From Pseudomonas sp. Leaf58 (GTDB lineage Bacteria > Pseudomonadota > Gammaproteobacteria > Pseudomonadales > Pseudomonadaceae), in assembly GCF_003627215.1 (NCBI RefSeq), contig NZ_CP032677.1, positions 3,167,501-3,231,500 of the forward strand: a DNA stretch of 64,000 nt, written 5' to 3'. Below are positions 1-8,594 of the stretch, in pieces; positions within the stretch are counted from its first letter, which is position 1, and every line of letters begins with the position of its first letter. The position numbers were made by a program, and so were the translations under genes. The notes under the pieces were generated by a model. That model saw nothing but the letters and a program-made list of their open reading frames with translations. It ran no database searches and had not been told where the DNA came from.

Positions 1-78
1 GAGTTCGGCAAAACGGCCCTGCACCTCGCGCAGGGCGCGCTCTACTGCTGACAAATCAAGACGACACATCGCTCGCAT
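1..78 (-). CDS. N-terminal fragment of an unidentified protein downstream of pstB
   Basis: The first 26 residues of a minus-strand gene run off the left edge. The start is placed at the ATG at 78 because an AGGA-type ribosome binding site lies just upstream; a second in-frame ATG is at 69. It begins 20 bases after the pstB stop, so it is probably co-transcribed with the pst operon. The residues seen (MRAMCRLDLSAVERALREVQ) do not resemble the N-terminus of PhoU, the usual last gene of pst operons. Too little is visible to name a function. Confidence 0.55.
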   Translation of the reverse strand, partial: MRAMCRLDLSAVERALREVQGRFAEL

Positions 79-97
79 GGGAAATCCTGATGGCGAA

Positions 98-916
98 TCA
101 GCTGAACTTGCCGCTGATGTAGTCAGCTGTCAGTTGCTCACGCGGGTCCTGGAAAATCTGCGTGGTCGGGCCCATTTCCACCAGGTAGCCGGTGCGGGAG
201 CCCTGGGTGATGTCGACCGAGAAGAACGCCGTGGTGTCCGCCACCCGAATCGCCTGCTGCATGTTGTGGGTGACCAGCGCGATGGTGTAGTCCTTTTTCA
301 GCTCGACCATCAGTTCTTCCACCCGGCGGGTGGCGATAGGGTCGAGTGCCGAGCAAGGCTCGTCCAGCAACAGCACTTCCGGCTCGGTGGCGATGGCGCG
401 GGCAATGCACAGACGCTGCTGCTGGCCGCCGGACAGCGACAGGCCGCTGACCTTGAGCTTGTCCTTGACTTCGTCCCACAGCGCCGCGCCCTGCAGCGCG
501 TGCTTGACGCGGTCGCCAATGTCGCCCTTGTAGCGATTCAGGCGCAGGCCGAAGGCGACATTGTCGAAGATGCTCATCGAAAACGGGTTCGGCTGCTGGA
601 ACACCATGCCGATGTAGCGGCGCACGACCACAGGGTCGACGCCCTTGCCATACACATCTTGCCCAAGAAAGTGCACGTGGCCTTCAAAGCGGAAGCCCTT
701 CACCAGGTCGTTCATGCGGTTGAGGCTACGCAGCACGGTACTCTTGCCGCAGCCAGACGGCCCGATGAAGCCGGTGATCTCGTTTTTCCTGATCGGCACA
801 TGGCTGTCGCGCACGGCCATGAAATTGCCGTAGAAGATCTTGTCCAGCTTGCAGTCCATGACGATGGGGGCTTCGCTGAGCACGGGAGCGGCTTTTGGCG
901 CAGTGGAAACGTTCAA
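98..916 (-). CDS. pstB: Phosphate ABC transporter ATP-binding protein PstB
   Basis: This 272-residue ATPase energises high-affinity phosphate import through PstA/PstC at the inner membrane. It has a Walker A motif [10 protein letters not shown]-loop region [11 protein letters not shown], signature LSGGQQQR and Walker [13 protein letters not shown], then a switch histidine in THNMQQ. Full length for the family. The start is a TTG at 914-916, chosen because a GGGAG sequence sits 9 bases upstream and the first internal ATG would remove conserved N-terminal residues. It lies 18 bases after pstA. An N-terminal extension of about 20 residues before the ABC core is common in pseudomonad PstB. Confidence 0.96.
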   Translation of the reverse strand: MNVSTAPKAAPVLSEAPIVMDCKLDKIFYGNFMAVRDSHVPIRKNEITGFIGPSGCGKSTVLRSLNRMNDLVKGFRFEGHVHFLGQDVYGKGVDPVVVRRYIGMVFQQPNPFSMSIFDNVAFGLRLNRYKGDIGDRVKHALQGAALWDEVKDKLKVSGLSLSGGQQQRLCIARAIATEPEVLLLDEPCSALDPIATRRVEELMVELKKDYTIALVTHNMQQAIRVADTTAFFSVDITQGSRTGYLVEMGPTTQIFQDPREQLTADYISGKFS

Positions 917-934
917 GTTCGGATGCTCCCTTTC

Positions 935-1828
935 TCAATACTTGGGCTTGCCGAATACTCGGCTCAAAATGTTGATTACCAGCACAATCATTACCAGTAC
1001 CAGCGAGGCCGCCCAGGCGAGCTCGAGCTGGTTGTCGAATGGCATGCCGGAGAAGTTGTAAATCAGTACGGCAAGCGATGCCGTCGGGTTCATGACCGCC
1101 AGGTCGCCGTCATGCAGGATCCAGTAGTTGCTGAACAGCGCAGTGAACAGCAGCGGCGCGGTCTCGCCAGCGGCCCGTGCCACGGCCAGCATGACGCCGG
1201 TCAGAATGGCCGGCATACCGGTGGGCAGGACGATTTTGCAGATCACCTGCGCACGGGTGCAGCCCATGCCGTAGGCGGCATCTTTCATGATTTTGGGCAC
1301 CATCTTCATCGACTCTTCTGCCGTCAGCACGACGATGGGCAGCATCAGTACCGCCAAGGCCACGCCGCCTGCCGGCGCGGAGTAGGTACCGGTGGTCATC
1401 ACCACCAGGGCGTAGGCGAATACCCCGGCCAGGATCGACGGCAAGCCGGTGAGCATCTTGGCGGCGAAGCGCGCGGCGTTGGCCAGCTTGCTGTCCGGGC
1501 CGAGTTCGGCGAGGAACACCGCTGCCAGGATACCGACCGGCACGGCAATGGCCGCGGCAATACCGACCATGACGAAGGTACCGGCCATGGCGTTGCCAAA
1601 GCCCCCGCCCATCTCGAAGCCGGTAGGTGGCAGCTCGGTGAACACCTCAAGGTTAAGGCGTGCGCCGCCGCGGGTGATCAGCATGTACAACACGGAAATC
1701 AGCGGCACACTGGCCACCACTGCCGCACACCATGCCAGCGTGGTCAACACCAGGCTGCGCAGGGCACGGCCTTCCAGCTTGCGCTGCAGGCTGGGCAACG
1801 CGTTAACAGGGGTAGAGAGGTCTGTCAT
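935..1828 (-). CDS. pstA: Phosphate ABC transporter permease PstA
   Basis: This 297-residue inner-membrane permease pairs with PstC to form the phosphate channel. Several hydrophobic segments are visible, starting around residues 30-55 (LVLTTLAWCAAVVASVPLIS). The EAA-type loop is around YGMGCTRAQVICKIVLP, where PstB docks. Its ATG overlaps the pstC stop codon by one base (TAATG), which indicates translational coupling. Length is normal for PstA. Confidence 0.96.
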   Translation of the reverse strand: MTDLSTPVNALPSLQRKLEGRALRSLVLTTLAWCAAVVASVPLISVLYMLITRGGARLNLEVFTELPPTGFEMGGGFGNAMAGTFVMVGIAAAIAVPVGILAAVFLAELGPDSKLANAARFAAKMLTGLPSILAGVFAYALVVMTTGTYSAPAGGVALAVLMLPIVVLTAEESMKMVPKIMKDAAYGMGCTRAQVICKIVLPTGMPAILTGVMLAVARAAGETAPLLFTALFSNYWILHDGDLAVMNPTASLAVLIYNFSGMPFDNQLELAWAASLVLVMIVLVINILSRVFGKPKY

Positions 1829-2793
1829 TATTTGTTACCCCGCTGGGCGTAGAGCATGATCATCGAGCCGAGCACGTTCACCAGCAGGGTGATGAACATC
1901 AGTACCAGTGCGGCGTACATCAACACCTCGACCTCGTTCGGGCCGGCCTCCGGGAAGTTCAGGGCCAGCAAGGCCGCCAGCGTGTTGGCCGGGGCGAACA
2001 AGGACAGGGAAATGGTGTTGGCATTGCCCACCAACATGGCCAGCGCCATGGTTTCACCCAGCGCACGGCCCAGGCCGAGCACCAGCGAACCGAAGATGCC
2101 AGTGGCGGCGGATGGCACCATCACCTTGAGGATGGCTTCCCAATGGGTGGCGCCCAGGCCGTAGGCCGCCTGCTTGGTTTTCATCGGCACGCTGGTCAGC
2201 GCATCCTGCGAAACGGCGGCGATGGTCGGCAGAATCATGATCGCCAGCACCAGCGCAGCAGGCAGCAGCCCAGGGCCGCTCAGGGAGGTACCGAAAAAGG
2301 GAATCCAGCCCAGCTCGCTGTTCAGCCAGGTGGTCAGCGGGCGAATGGCCGGGATGACCACATAGATCCCCCACAGGCCGTAGACCACGCTGGGGATGGC
2401 CGCGAGCAGCTCGACAATGGTGCGAAAGACGGCTGCCAGCTTGGCCGGCAGAAAATCCTGGGTGAGGAAAATGGCCATGCTGATACCGAAGAAACCGGCA
2501 ATCAACAGGGCAATCAAGGCGCTGTAAAGCGTGCCCCAAATCGCTGGCAGAATACCGTACTTGCCTTGGTTAACGTCCCACACGCTGCCGAACAGCACAT
2601 CGAAGCCGTGCTTCTCGATGCCGGGCAGCGCCTTGCGGCCCACTTCGTAGACCAGCGCGAAGACCAGCGCCAGCACCAGCACCACACCGATGCGTGCAAG
2701 CGCACGGAAGGTGCGATCAACCAGGAAGTCTTTGGCAGACGGTGGCTGGCAGGCGGAGTCGGGGTTATCCGGTATGGCAAAAGGTGTGTTCAT
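1828..2793 (-). CDS. pstC: Phosphate ABC transporter permease PstC
   Basis: This 321-residue inner-membrane permease is the partner of PstA. The start is set at the ATG at 2793 (MNTPFAIPDN), with a GGAA ribosome binding site about 9 bases upstream; the reading frame continues 18 codons further up but without conserved sequence. The first membrane segment follows at about residues 33-55 (ALARIGVVLVLALVFALVYEV). The EAA-type loop YGLGATHWEAILKVMVP and the ALGETMA motif typical of PstC are present. It begins 72 bases after the pstS stop. Confidence 0.95.
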   Translation of the reverse strand: MNTPFAIPDNPDSACQPPSAKDFLVDRTFRALARIGVVLVLALVFALVYEVGRKALPGIEKHGFDVLFGSVWDVNQGKYGILPAIWGTLYSALIALLIAGFFGISMAIFLTQDFLPAKLAAVFRTIVELLAAIPSVVYGLWGIYVVIPAIRPLTTWLNSELGWIPFFGTSLSGPGLLPAALVLAIMILPTIAAVSQDALTSVPMKTKQAAYGLGATHWEAILKVMVPSAATGIFGSLVLGLGRALGETMALAMLVGNANTISLSLFAPANTLAALLALNFPEAGPNEVEVLMYAALVLMFITLLVNVLGSMIMLYAQRGNK

Positions 2794-2865
2794 TGGCGAG
2801 TTCCGGGACAAAGGGCAAACACGCCCGGCATGGCAACAAGGCCGCACCGGGGGCGCCTGAAGGTG

Positions 2866-3897
2866 TTACTGGATGTTGGCCGACGCTTTGCGTACCTGGT
2901 CGACAACCGACGCTGGCAGTGGGATGTAGCCCATCGAGTCGGCGATCTTCTGGCCTTCGGTCAGGCTGTACTCGACCATGTCGCGCATGGCCTTGGCCTT
3001 GGCTGGGTTACCGTTGTCCTTGCGGAAGATCATCCAGGTGTACGAGGTGATCGGGTAGGACTTGGCACCGTCCGGATCAGGCAGCCAGGCCACCAGGTTT
3101 TCTGGCATTTTCACCGCAGCCAGCGCTTCGGCACCGCTCTCGGCGTTCGGCACGACGTATTGGCCGGCCTTGTTTTGCAGCTGGGCGAAGTCGACCTTGG
3201 CCAGCTTGGCGAAGCCGTATTCGATGTAGCCGATCGCGCCTGGGGTTTGGCGCACGGTAGCGGTTACGCCATCGTTCTTCGGCGACTTGATGAACTTGTC
3301 GCTGGCCGGCCAGTTGACGGTGTTGCCCTCACCCAGCGCTTGCTGGAAGTCCGCGTTGATGGCCGACAGGTGCTTGGTGAACACCGCCGTGGTACCGCTG
3401 GAGTCGGCACGCACGACCACGGTGATTGGCGTGGCGGGCAGTTTCAGGTCCGGGTTGGCAGCGACGATCTGTGGGTCGTTCCACTGGGTGATCTTGCCAA
3501 GGAAGATGTTGGAGTACACATCGCGCGGCAGCTTCAGGCCCTTAGGGTTGCCTGGCAGGTTGTAAGCCAGGACGATTTCACCGGCGGTCATTGGCAGCAA
3601 CTGCACGCCCTCGCTTACCTTGGCGATTTCTTCAGCTTTCATGGCCGAGTCGCTGGCGGCGAAGTCGACGGTTCTATTCAGAAAGTCCTGAACCCCTGCG
3701 CCGCTCCCCTTGGACTGGTAGTCAACGGTGACACCGTCGGTTTGCTTGCTGAAAGCCTTGAACCAGGTCAGGTAGATCGGTGCTGGGAAGCTGGCGCCGG
3801 AACCGGTCAGGCGCACGTTCTCTGCGGCAAAGGATGCCGAAGTGGCGCAAAGCGAAACGGCAACGGCGAGTGCAGCAGACTTCATCAGGCGTATCAT
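2866..3897 (-). CDS. pstS: Periplasmic phosphate-binding protein PstS
   Basis: This 343-residue periplasmic binding protein captures phosphate and delivers it to PstCA. The start is the ATG at 3897, with GGAG 9 bases upstream. It gives a clear signal peptide (MIRLMKSAALAVAVSLCATS, cleavage near ASFA-AE). Conserved phosphate-site segments are visible: GSGASFPAPIY near the mature N-terminus, YQSKGSGAGVQ, and RADSSGTT. It is first in the operon and preceded by a Pho box at 3943-3960, so PhoB should induce it when phosphate is low. Confidence 0.96.
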   Translation of the reverse strand: MIRLMKSAALAVAVSLCATSASFAAENVRLTGSGASFPAPIYLTWFKAFSKQTDGVTVDYQSKGSGAGVQDFLNRTVDFAASDSAMKAEEIAKVSEGVQLLPMTAGEIVLAYNLPGNPKGLKLPRDVYSNIFLGKITQWNDPQIVAANPDLKLPATPITVVVRADSSGTTAVFTKHLSAINADFQQALGEGNTVNWPASDKFIKSPKNDGVTATVRQTPGAIGYIEYGFAKLAKVDFAQLQNKAGQYVVPNAESGAEALAAVKMPENLVAWLPDPDGAKSYPITSYTWMIFRKDNGNPAKAKAMRDMVEYSLTEGQKIADSMGYIPLPASVVDQVRKASANIQ

Positions 3898-3942
3898 CGA
3901 AAAGCGCTCCGTGTGATGGCCGGCACACTTTGCAGCAGCAAT

Positions 3943-3960
3943 GTTACAGCTTTGTGACCG
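3943..3960 (-). promoter_or_regulatory. Pho box upstream of pstS
   Basis: Read on the minus strand the site is CGGTCAC-AAAG-CTGTAAC: two 7-base direct repeats separated by 4 bases, close to the PhoB consensus CTGTCAT-N4-CTGTCAT. It ends 46 bases before the pstS start, where a Pho box replacing the -35 element is expected. Confidence 0.8.
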
Positions 3961-4098
3961 ATGAATGGCAGGCCGCACCCTAGAGCCATCAGTGGGTGCC
4001 AGCATGGCTGCGGGACAGAAGCCGCTCGTCTATTGAGCGGCACTCTGGCGCTGCGAACAGTTTCAACCGTTCAAGCCAACCCTGCAGGAGTGAAGACC

Positions 4099-4479
4099 AT
4101 GCCACGCGGCGACAAAGACAAGTACACCGAAAAGCAAAAGCGCAAGGCCGAACATATCGAGGAAAGCTACCAACACCAGGGCGTATCGAAGCAGGAAGCT
4201 GAGGCCCGCGCCTGGGCCACCGTCAACAAGCAATCGGGCGGTGGCGAGAAAAAAGAAGGTGCAGGTAGCAAGACCGCTGCGGGCGAGAAGAAGACCGCGC
4301 GTTCGGACTCAGCCAAACGCGCCGCAAAAACACGCCAGGGCCATGCGCGCGCTTCGGGCAGTTCGCTGCAGACGCAAAGCAAGGAGAGCCTGATGCAAGA
4401 GGCGCGTAGCAAGGACATCAAAGGGCGTTCCAGCATGACCAAGGCTCAGCTGGTGGAGGCGCTGCGTAAACACGGTTGA
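4099..4479 (+). CDS. Small basic stress/plasmid-stabilisation-like protein with Rho-N/SAP-like C-terminus
   Basis: This 126-residue, strongly charged protein is rich in Lys, Glu and Gln. The start is the ATG at 4099, preceded by AGGAG. The N-terminal half (KYTEKQKRKAEHIEESYQ ... SKQEAEARAWATVNKQSGGG) matches small pseudomonad proteins usually annotated as plasmid stabilisation proteins. A low-complexity Lys/Gly linker follows. The last 35 residues (SLMQEARSKDIKGRSSMTKA to the end) resemble a Rho N-terminal or SAP helix-extended-loop-helix fold that could bind nucleic acid. The biological role is not established. Confidence 0.8.
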   Translation: MPRGDKDKYTEKQKRKAEHIEESYQHQGVSKQEAEARAWATVNKQSGGGEKKEGAGSKTAAGEKKTARSDSAKRAAKTRQGHARASGSSLQTQSKESLMQEARSKDIKGRSSMTKAQLVEALRKHG

Positions 4480-4569
4480 TACCCACACGCGGTGCATCGC
4501 GTGCAGCGCTGGGCCCACATCGTTCGGCACCCGCGCACCTGGCGGCGCGGCTAACGGTGCATCAACGCA

Positions 4570-4797
4570 TCAACCGTTGCCGGCAATATCCGTGTCATCG
4601 GCAGTGCGGCAACGGTTGCGGCAGCCACATTCAAATTCGGCTTCAGCCCGCGTCGGAAGATTCAGGCTCAGGCGAATCTTGTCTTGCGTATCGTAGAGGT
4701 CGAACCCCTCACTCAGGGTGGCGGGGAAGCCAAGACGGCGAGGATAAATTTCTTTCGTCAGCGGCACAGCAGGAACCACAACGAAGCGCGTCTGCAT
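4570..4797 (-). CDS. Small conserved hypothetical protein
   Basis: A 75-residue protein with no recognised domain. The ATG at 4797 is preferred over the in-frame ATG at 4803 because a GGGAGAGGG ribosome binding site has proper spacing only to the former. The middle (LGFPATLSEGFDLYDTQDKI) has normal protein composition, and the C-terminus has a CGCRNRC cluster that could bind a metal. It stands alone between the SAP-like gene and an AT-richer gap. It could be a false gene, but the ribosome binding site and composition favour coding. Confidence 0.5.
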   Translation of the reverse strand: MQTRFVVVPAVPLTKEIYPRRLGFPATLSEGFDLYDTQDKIRLSLNLPTRAEAEFECGCRNRCRTADDTDIAGNG

Positions 4798-5014
4798 GAT
4801 CATCCCTCTCCCGGCAGTTCCTTAGTATTAGTACCGTTACAGGAAAGCATCAAGTTGACTCATGCAAAATAGTGCCAAGCAACAAACTTGGCTGTAGGCC
4901 AGGCCTGCTGCAGCGTTCGCAACGTTATCGCGCAACTGCGAATCATCATCAACCGATCAGCTTACGGGGCGCGCATTAGGTGTTCGCGCCAGTCGCCTTT
5001 GACCGCGGTGCAGA

Positions 5015-5440
5015 TCAATTCAGCAACGTTGCTGTGATGACTACGCAAAAACCCAACAAGCACAGCACCCCAACGCCATAGCACACCGTGCGCCAGGGCT
5101 GCACACCGGCCAGATAGGCGCAGGTATGCAGCACTCTGGTAAGGGTGAACACAATGCTCAACCACGCGCTGACGGCCGCCGGCGCATCGAGGGCAATGGC
5201 CAGCCCGCCGAGCGCGAAGAATGCTGGGATATTTTCCAAATCGTTGGCCCACACCCTACCGGCGCGGGCGACTTGCGGGCGCTCCGCTAGCTGCGCGGCG
5301 CGCTTGAAGACGGCGGCATCCTCCGGGTTGGTGAAGGCCACGAAGCGCAAACGGTGATAACCCTGATAGCAAGATACCCCGAACATCTTGAGGAACAGCA
5401 CAACCACACACAACGCGTAGACGCACAACATATCGTTCAT
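5015..5440 (-). CDS. MAPEG family inner-membrane protein
   Basis: A 141-residue protein with four hydrophobic segments, matching the size and topology of the membrane-associated eicosanoid/glutathione metabolism (MAPEG) family. The family signature region is visible around AGRVWANDLENIPAFFALG (about residues 80-98), where NDLEN followed by a membrane helix is typical. The ATG at 5440 has AGGAG upstream. The gene is divergent from an XRE regulator, with a perfect palindrome between them, so that regulator probably controls it. Substrate unknown; bacterial members are often glutathione-related. Confidence 0.8.
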   Translation of the reverse strand: MNDMLCVYALCVVVLFLKMFGVSCYQGYHRLRFVAFTNPEDAAVFKRAAQLAERPQVARAGRVWANDLENIPAFFALGGLAIALDAPAAVSAWLSIVFTLTRVLHTCAYLAGVQPWRTVCYGVGVLCLLGFCVVITATLLN

Positions 5441-5498
5441 GCCGCAAGCTCCTGAGTAGGGTTTACCAGCACGGTAGTGATAGGGTTGCCTGCGCTCA

Positions 5499-5515
5499 AT
5501 GACCTGTCAGGTCAT
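5499..5515. promoter_or_regulatory. Palindromic operator between MAPEG gene and XRE regulator
   Basis: ATGACCTG-T-CAGGTCAT is a perfect 8+1+8 palindrome. It sits 59 bases from the MAPEG start and 33 bases upstream of the regulator start, a good position for an autoregulated divergent operator. Confidence 0.6.
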
Positions 5516-5548
5516 GACGCCGAACTCAAGGAAGGTCACGGTCAACGC

Positions 5549-6373
5549 ATGAGCCATCATCCATTTCATCGTAAAAGCCCCGCACCCAGCACATCGGCGG
5601 GCCAGCAACTGCGCCACCTGCGCCAGCAGGCCGGGCTCAGCCAGCTCGAGCTTTCGCTGTTGGCCGGGCTATCGCAGCGTCATCTGAGCTGCGTGGAAAC
5701 CGGGCGCGCCAAGGCCAGCCCCGGCACGCTGCATGCCCTGCTTGCGGCCCTTGGCACGCCACTGGAGCACTGCAACGAAGTGTTCGTCGCGGCCGGGTAC
5801 GCCCCCCGCTACGCAGCCTCGCCGCTCGATGCGCCCGAGCTGGCCTTGGTGCATGCCGCCCTTGAGCACATTTTGCAGGCGAACAACCCGGCGCCTGCGA
5901 TCGTCATCGACAGCAACTGGGACGTCATCGCCGCCAATGCCAGTACCGGCTTGCTGCTGACGATGGTGGGCGTTGCGACACAGGCGGCGTCAGGCCTCAA
6001 TTTACTGGAAACCCTGCTTAGCCCTGGCGGCCTGGGCGATCATCTGGCCAATGCAGCAGAGATCCGCGCGGTTGCCTGGCACCGCGCGGCCAGGGAGGCG
6101 GCCGGCAACCCGGCGCTGGCAAGGCGTTTGCGCGACCTGCCGGCCCCAGGCAACCCCACGCAGGCTGCGGGTGCCGCGCCGGTGTTGCTGACCCGTGTGA
6201 ACACTGCGGGTGGCGAGTTGCGGTTCCTGTCCACGTTCACCACCTTCGGCATGCCACTGGACATCACCGTGGAATCGCTGCGCATCGAGCACTTGATCCC
6301 CGCCGACGCACTGACGCGAGAAATCATGCAGGCGGCGTTCCAGCAGTGGTCGGCGAATCATGCTCAGCAGTAA
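5549..6373 (+). CDS. XRE-family regulator with MmyB-like C-terminal domain
   Basis: A 274-residue regulator. The N-terminal XRE helix-turn-helix spans about residues 13-75 (LRHLRQQAGLSQLELSLLAG, then SQRHLSCVETGRAKAS). The C-terminal half matches the MmyB-like ligand-binding domain common in this class (IVIDSNWDVIAANAS, FGMPLDITVESLRIEHLIPA). The start at the ATG at 5549 is chosen because homologous proteins begin shortly before the helix-turn-helix; an upstream in-frame GTG at 5477 would add 24 unlikely residues and run through the palindromic operator. It probably represses itself and the divergent MAPEG gene. Confidence 0.85.
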   Translation: MSHHPFHRKSPAPSTSAGQQLRHLRQQAGLSQLELSLLAGLSQRHLSCVETGRAKASPGTLHALLAALGTPLEHCNEVFVAAGYAPRYAASPLDAPELALVHAALEHILQANNPAPAIVIDSNWDVIAANASTGLLLTMVGVATQAASGLNLLETLLSPGGLGDHLANAAEIRAVAWHRAAREAAGNPALARRLRDLPAPGNPTQAAGAAPVLLTRVNTAGGELRFLSTFTTFGMPLDITVESLRIEHLIPADALTREIMQAAFQQWSANHAQQ

Positions 6374-6407
6374 CCCCGGCCAGCCGCCGCTTCGCGGGCA
6401 AGCGTGG

Positions 6408-7193
6408 TTACAGCGAGAACGACAGCTCTTGGCCAAAGTACCTCGCTGTGATGCGGTGCCCCGATTCGTTCAGGTCAAACGGCTGGCACATGGCGCCGGT
6501 GGTCACAATATCGCCGGCCTTCAGCGCCTGGCCGCGCTCTGCGGCGTGTGCATAAAGGTGGGCCAGCGACACCAGCGGGTCGGTCGCCGCGTCGCCAGAC
6601 AAGCCTCGTGCGCGGAATTCACCGTCCACGTACACCTCGCAGGTCGCGGCCAGGTCAGCCAGTAACGGCACACTGATGCCCGCGCCAAGGCTGTTGCCGA
6701 CCACCAGCGCTTCAAAGCCCACGTTGTCTGCCACGAAGCTTGGCCAGCCGACGCTTTTGCGGTCGATGAAACGTGAGCGCACCACTTCGAAACTGACACA
6801 GGTGGCGCGAATATCTTCGCTGACCGGTACACGGCCGGCTTGCGGCGGGATATCGCGGTCCAGTACGAAGGCGACCTCGCATTCGATGGTCACCGGCGTA
6901 ACGGCCGGCAGCTGGATATGCACCCCACCCGGATGACAGCGCGCCGCTTCCAACTGGCCAATCAACGGCCGCGACAACTGCGCTGCACGCATGCCTGCGG
7001 GGCTGCCAACACCCAACTTCCAGCCGGCACGCTGGCCTGCGGCGGCGGCAAACAACTGGTCCTGGCTGTCATAGCCTTGCTTCAGCGTTTCTGGCTTGAG
7101 GCTGGCGGGTAGTTCCGTCAGCAGCTCACCGCTGCGCCAGTGCTGCAATAAAAAGGCTGCGGTACGTTGATGAGTAAACAGCGAAGTGTGCAT
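6408..7193 (-). CDS. 2-keto-4-pentenoate hydratase/FAH-family protein
   Basis: A 261-residue member of the MhpD/fumarylacetoacetate-hydrolase superfamily, which hydrates or decarboxylates 2-oxo acids using a divalent metal. Family features include GWKLGVGSPAGM near residue 60, the metal-site region ECEVAFVLDRDIP, and the C-terminal GDIVTTGAMCQPFDL. The start is the ATG at 7193 with a GAGG upstream; a further 31 codons are open but lack family sequence. It is not beside other meta-pathway genes, so its substrate is unclear. It converges with the XRE gene 34 bases away. Confidence 0.82.
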   Translation of the reverse strand: MHTSLFTHQRTAAFLLQHWRSGELLTELPASLKPETLKQGYDSQDQLFAAAAGQRAGWKLGVGSPAGMRAAQLSRPLIGQLEAARCHPGGVHIQLPAVTPVTIECEVAFVLDRDIPPQAGRVPVSEDIRATCVSFEVVRSRFIDRKSVGWPSFVADNVGFEALVVGNSLGAGISVPLLADLAATCEVYVDGEFRARGLSGDAATDPLVSLAHLYAHAAERGQALKAGDIVTTGAMCQPFDLNESGHRITARYFGQELSFSL

Positions 7194-7328
7194 CCAGACC
7201 TCGAGATCAGGGGGCGATGGTGGACCCCAGATCCTAGGGCCTGGCATTGATAAGGATAAATATATTGTCATGATGCCTGCCATCACAAACCGTTATGAAA
7301 TTACGCATCGGGCACCTCCGCGCCACCA

Positions 7329-7342
7329 TTGACCCAAATCAA
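7329..7342. promoter_or_regulatory. Anr/FNR-type box upstream of universal stress gene
   Basis: TTGAC-CCAA-ATCAA matches the Anr/FNR consensus TTGAT-N4-ATCAA in 9 of 10 specified bases. It lies 122 bases before the stress-protein start. No convincing -10 is obvious at the ideal distance. Confidence 0.55.
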
Positions 7343-7463
7343 GCCGCCAGGCTGGGTTCGCGAGACGATGGCTGCCCGCAAGGAACGAATCGACAATCGC
7401 CAGGCGCACCGTGCTCAGGCCATCGCCCTCGACCACGCTGCGCGGCTTGATAAGGAGCCCCAC

Positions 7464-8339
7464 ATGAGCCCGCTGAACCACGTACTGGTAGCCACCGACC
7501 TGTCCAGCTCTGCGCGCAACGCGGCAGAGCGCGCGGCACACTTGAGCAAGGCGCAACAGGCGTCACTGGACCTGCTATACGTAGCCAACCCAGCACCCTT
7601 CGAGCGCCTGAAGCAGCTGGTGGCACCTGACGACGACCTGCTGAAGCGCGTACTGGCTACCGCTGGCGAAAAGCTTCGCGCCCAGGCGGCAATGCTGTTC
7701 CATCGCTACGATATCGCCCCTGGCGTGCACGTGGCCAACGGCTCGGTGGCCCCGGAAATTACCCGCGTGGTACAGGACAAACGCAGCAACCTGCTGGTGT
7801 GTGGGGCCAAGGGCCAAAGCGTGGCACGGCGCCTGCTGCTGGGCTCCACCGTGCAGAAAATGCTGAACCGCATGCCCTGCCCTTTGCTGGTGGTCAAGCA
7901 GGCACCTCGTGATGCTTACCGCACGGTGCTGGTGCCGGTTGATTTTTCGTCTGCGTCGCTGCGCGCCATCGCCCTGGCGAAAACCATTGCCCCGCAGGCC
8001 GAGATCATTCTGCTGCATGTGTACGAAGCGCCCTTCGAAAGCAGCATGCGCTTCGCCCACATCGACCACGACACCCTCACCCATTACCGCAATGTCATCC
8101 GCAAGGATGCGCTGCAACAGCTCGCCGCCTTGAGTGAAACAGCCGCAGTGAGCGATGCGCGGCAAATCGTCGTGCACGGTGACCCTAGCTGGCGGATTGC
8201 CGAGCAGGAGCAAGCGTTGGAATGCGACCTGATCGTGGTTGGCAAGCAAGGGGAAAGTGCGCTTGAAGAGCTGCTGATTGGCAGCGTCACCAAGCATGTG
8301 CTGAACGAATCCCAGTGTGATGTGCTGGTGACGCCTTAG
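7464..8339 (+). CDS. Tandem-domain universal stress protein
   Basis: A 291-residue cytoplasmic protein made of two UspA domains, about residues 1-145 and 147-291. Each ends with the ATP-binding motif G-x2-G-x9-G-S/T: GAKGQSVARRLLLGST in the first and GKQGESALEELLIGS in the second. Both motifs are intact, so both domains may bind nucleotide. The start is the ATG at 7464, preceded by AAGGAG. An Anr-type box upstream suggests induction at low oxygen, as known for several Pseudomonas Usp genes. Confidence 0.92.
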   Translation: MSPLNHVLVATDLSSSARNAAERAAHLSKAQQASLDLLYVANPAPFERLKQLVAPDDDLLKRVLATAGEKLRAQAAMLFHRYDIAPGVHVANGSVAPEITRVVQDKRSNLLVCGAKGQSVARRLLLGSTVQKMLNRMPCPLLVVKQAPRDAYRTVLVPVDFSSASLRAIALAKTIAPQAEIILLHVYEAPFESSMRFAHIDHDTLTHYRNVIRKDALQQLAALSETAAVSDARQIVVHGDPSWRIAEQEQALECDLIVVGKQGESALEELLIGSVTKHVLNESQCDVLVTP

Positions 8340-8402
8340 GTTTCAGGTGATGCGGGGGACGCTTATGTGTCCTCCAGCGACGCCCACGCGCTACACCCAG
8401 AA

Positions 8403-8419
8403 GGGCCGCCAAGCGGCCC
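8403..8419. terminator. Inverted repeat after universal stress gene
   Basis: GGGCCGC-CAA-GCGGCCC, a 7-bp perfect stem with a 3-base loop, 63 bases after the stress gene stop. No T-run follows, so intrinsic termination is uncertain. Confidence 0.35.
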
Positions 8420-8502
8420 AGGCGTTACCTGCATAGCAGCAGGCGCTCTGCGCAGGGCGTTCAATCGATGGCGCTGATGATTACTATCGAGCGGCCTGCT
8501 TG

Positions 8503-8530
8503 TTGGCCTGGCAGACAGGCCCCCTATAAT
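8503..8530 (+). promoter_or_regulatory. Sigma-70-type promoter for the MFS gene
   Basis: TTGGCC, a 16-base spacer, then a perfect TATAAT at 8525-8530, 64 bases before the MFS start codon. Confidence 0.55.
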
Positions 8531-8594
8531 CCCCCCCGAATCTCCCCCGCTCTTACGCCTGCTACAGGCGGCATCCCCCTTGGAATCCACTACC

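Noticed and set aside
1..78. Interpreting the left-edge fragment as phoU
   Set aside because: Position fits, but the visible residues do not match the conserved PhoU N-terminus.
77..1852. Open frame of 591 codons on the plus strand across pstB and pstA
   Set aside because: It lies opposite two unmistakable ABC transporter genes. Its composition (rich in His, Gln, Arg, Gly) is typical of antisense frames in GC-rich DNA, and it has no recognisable domain.
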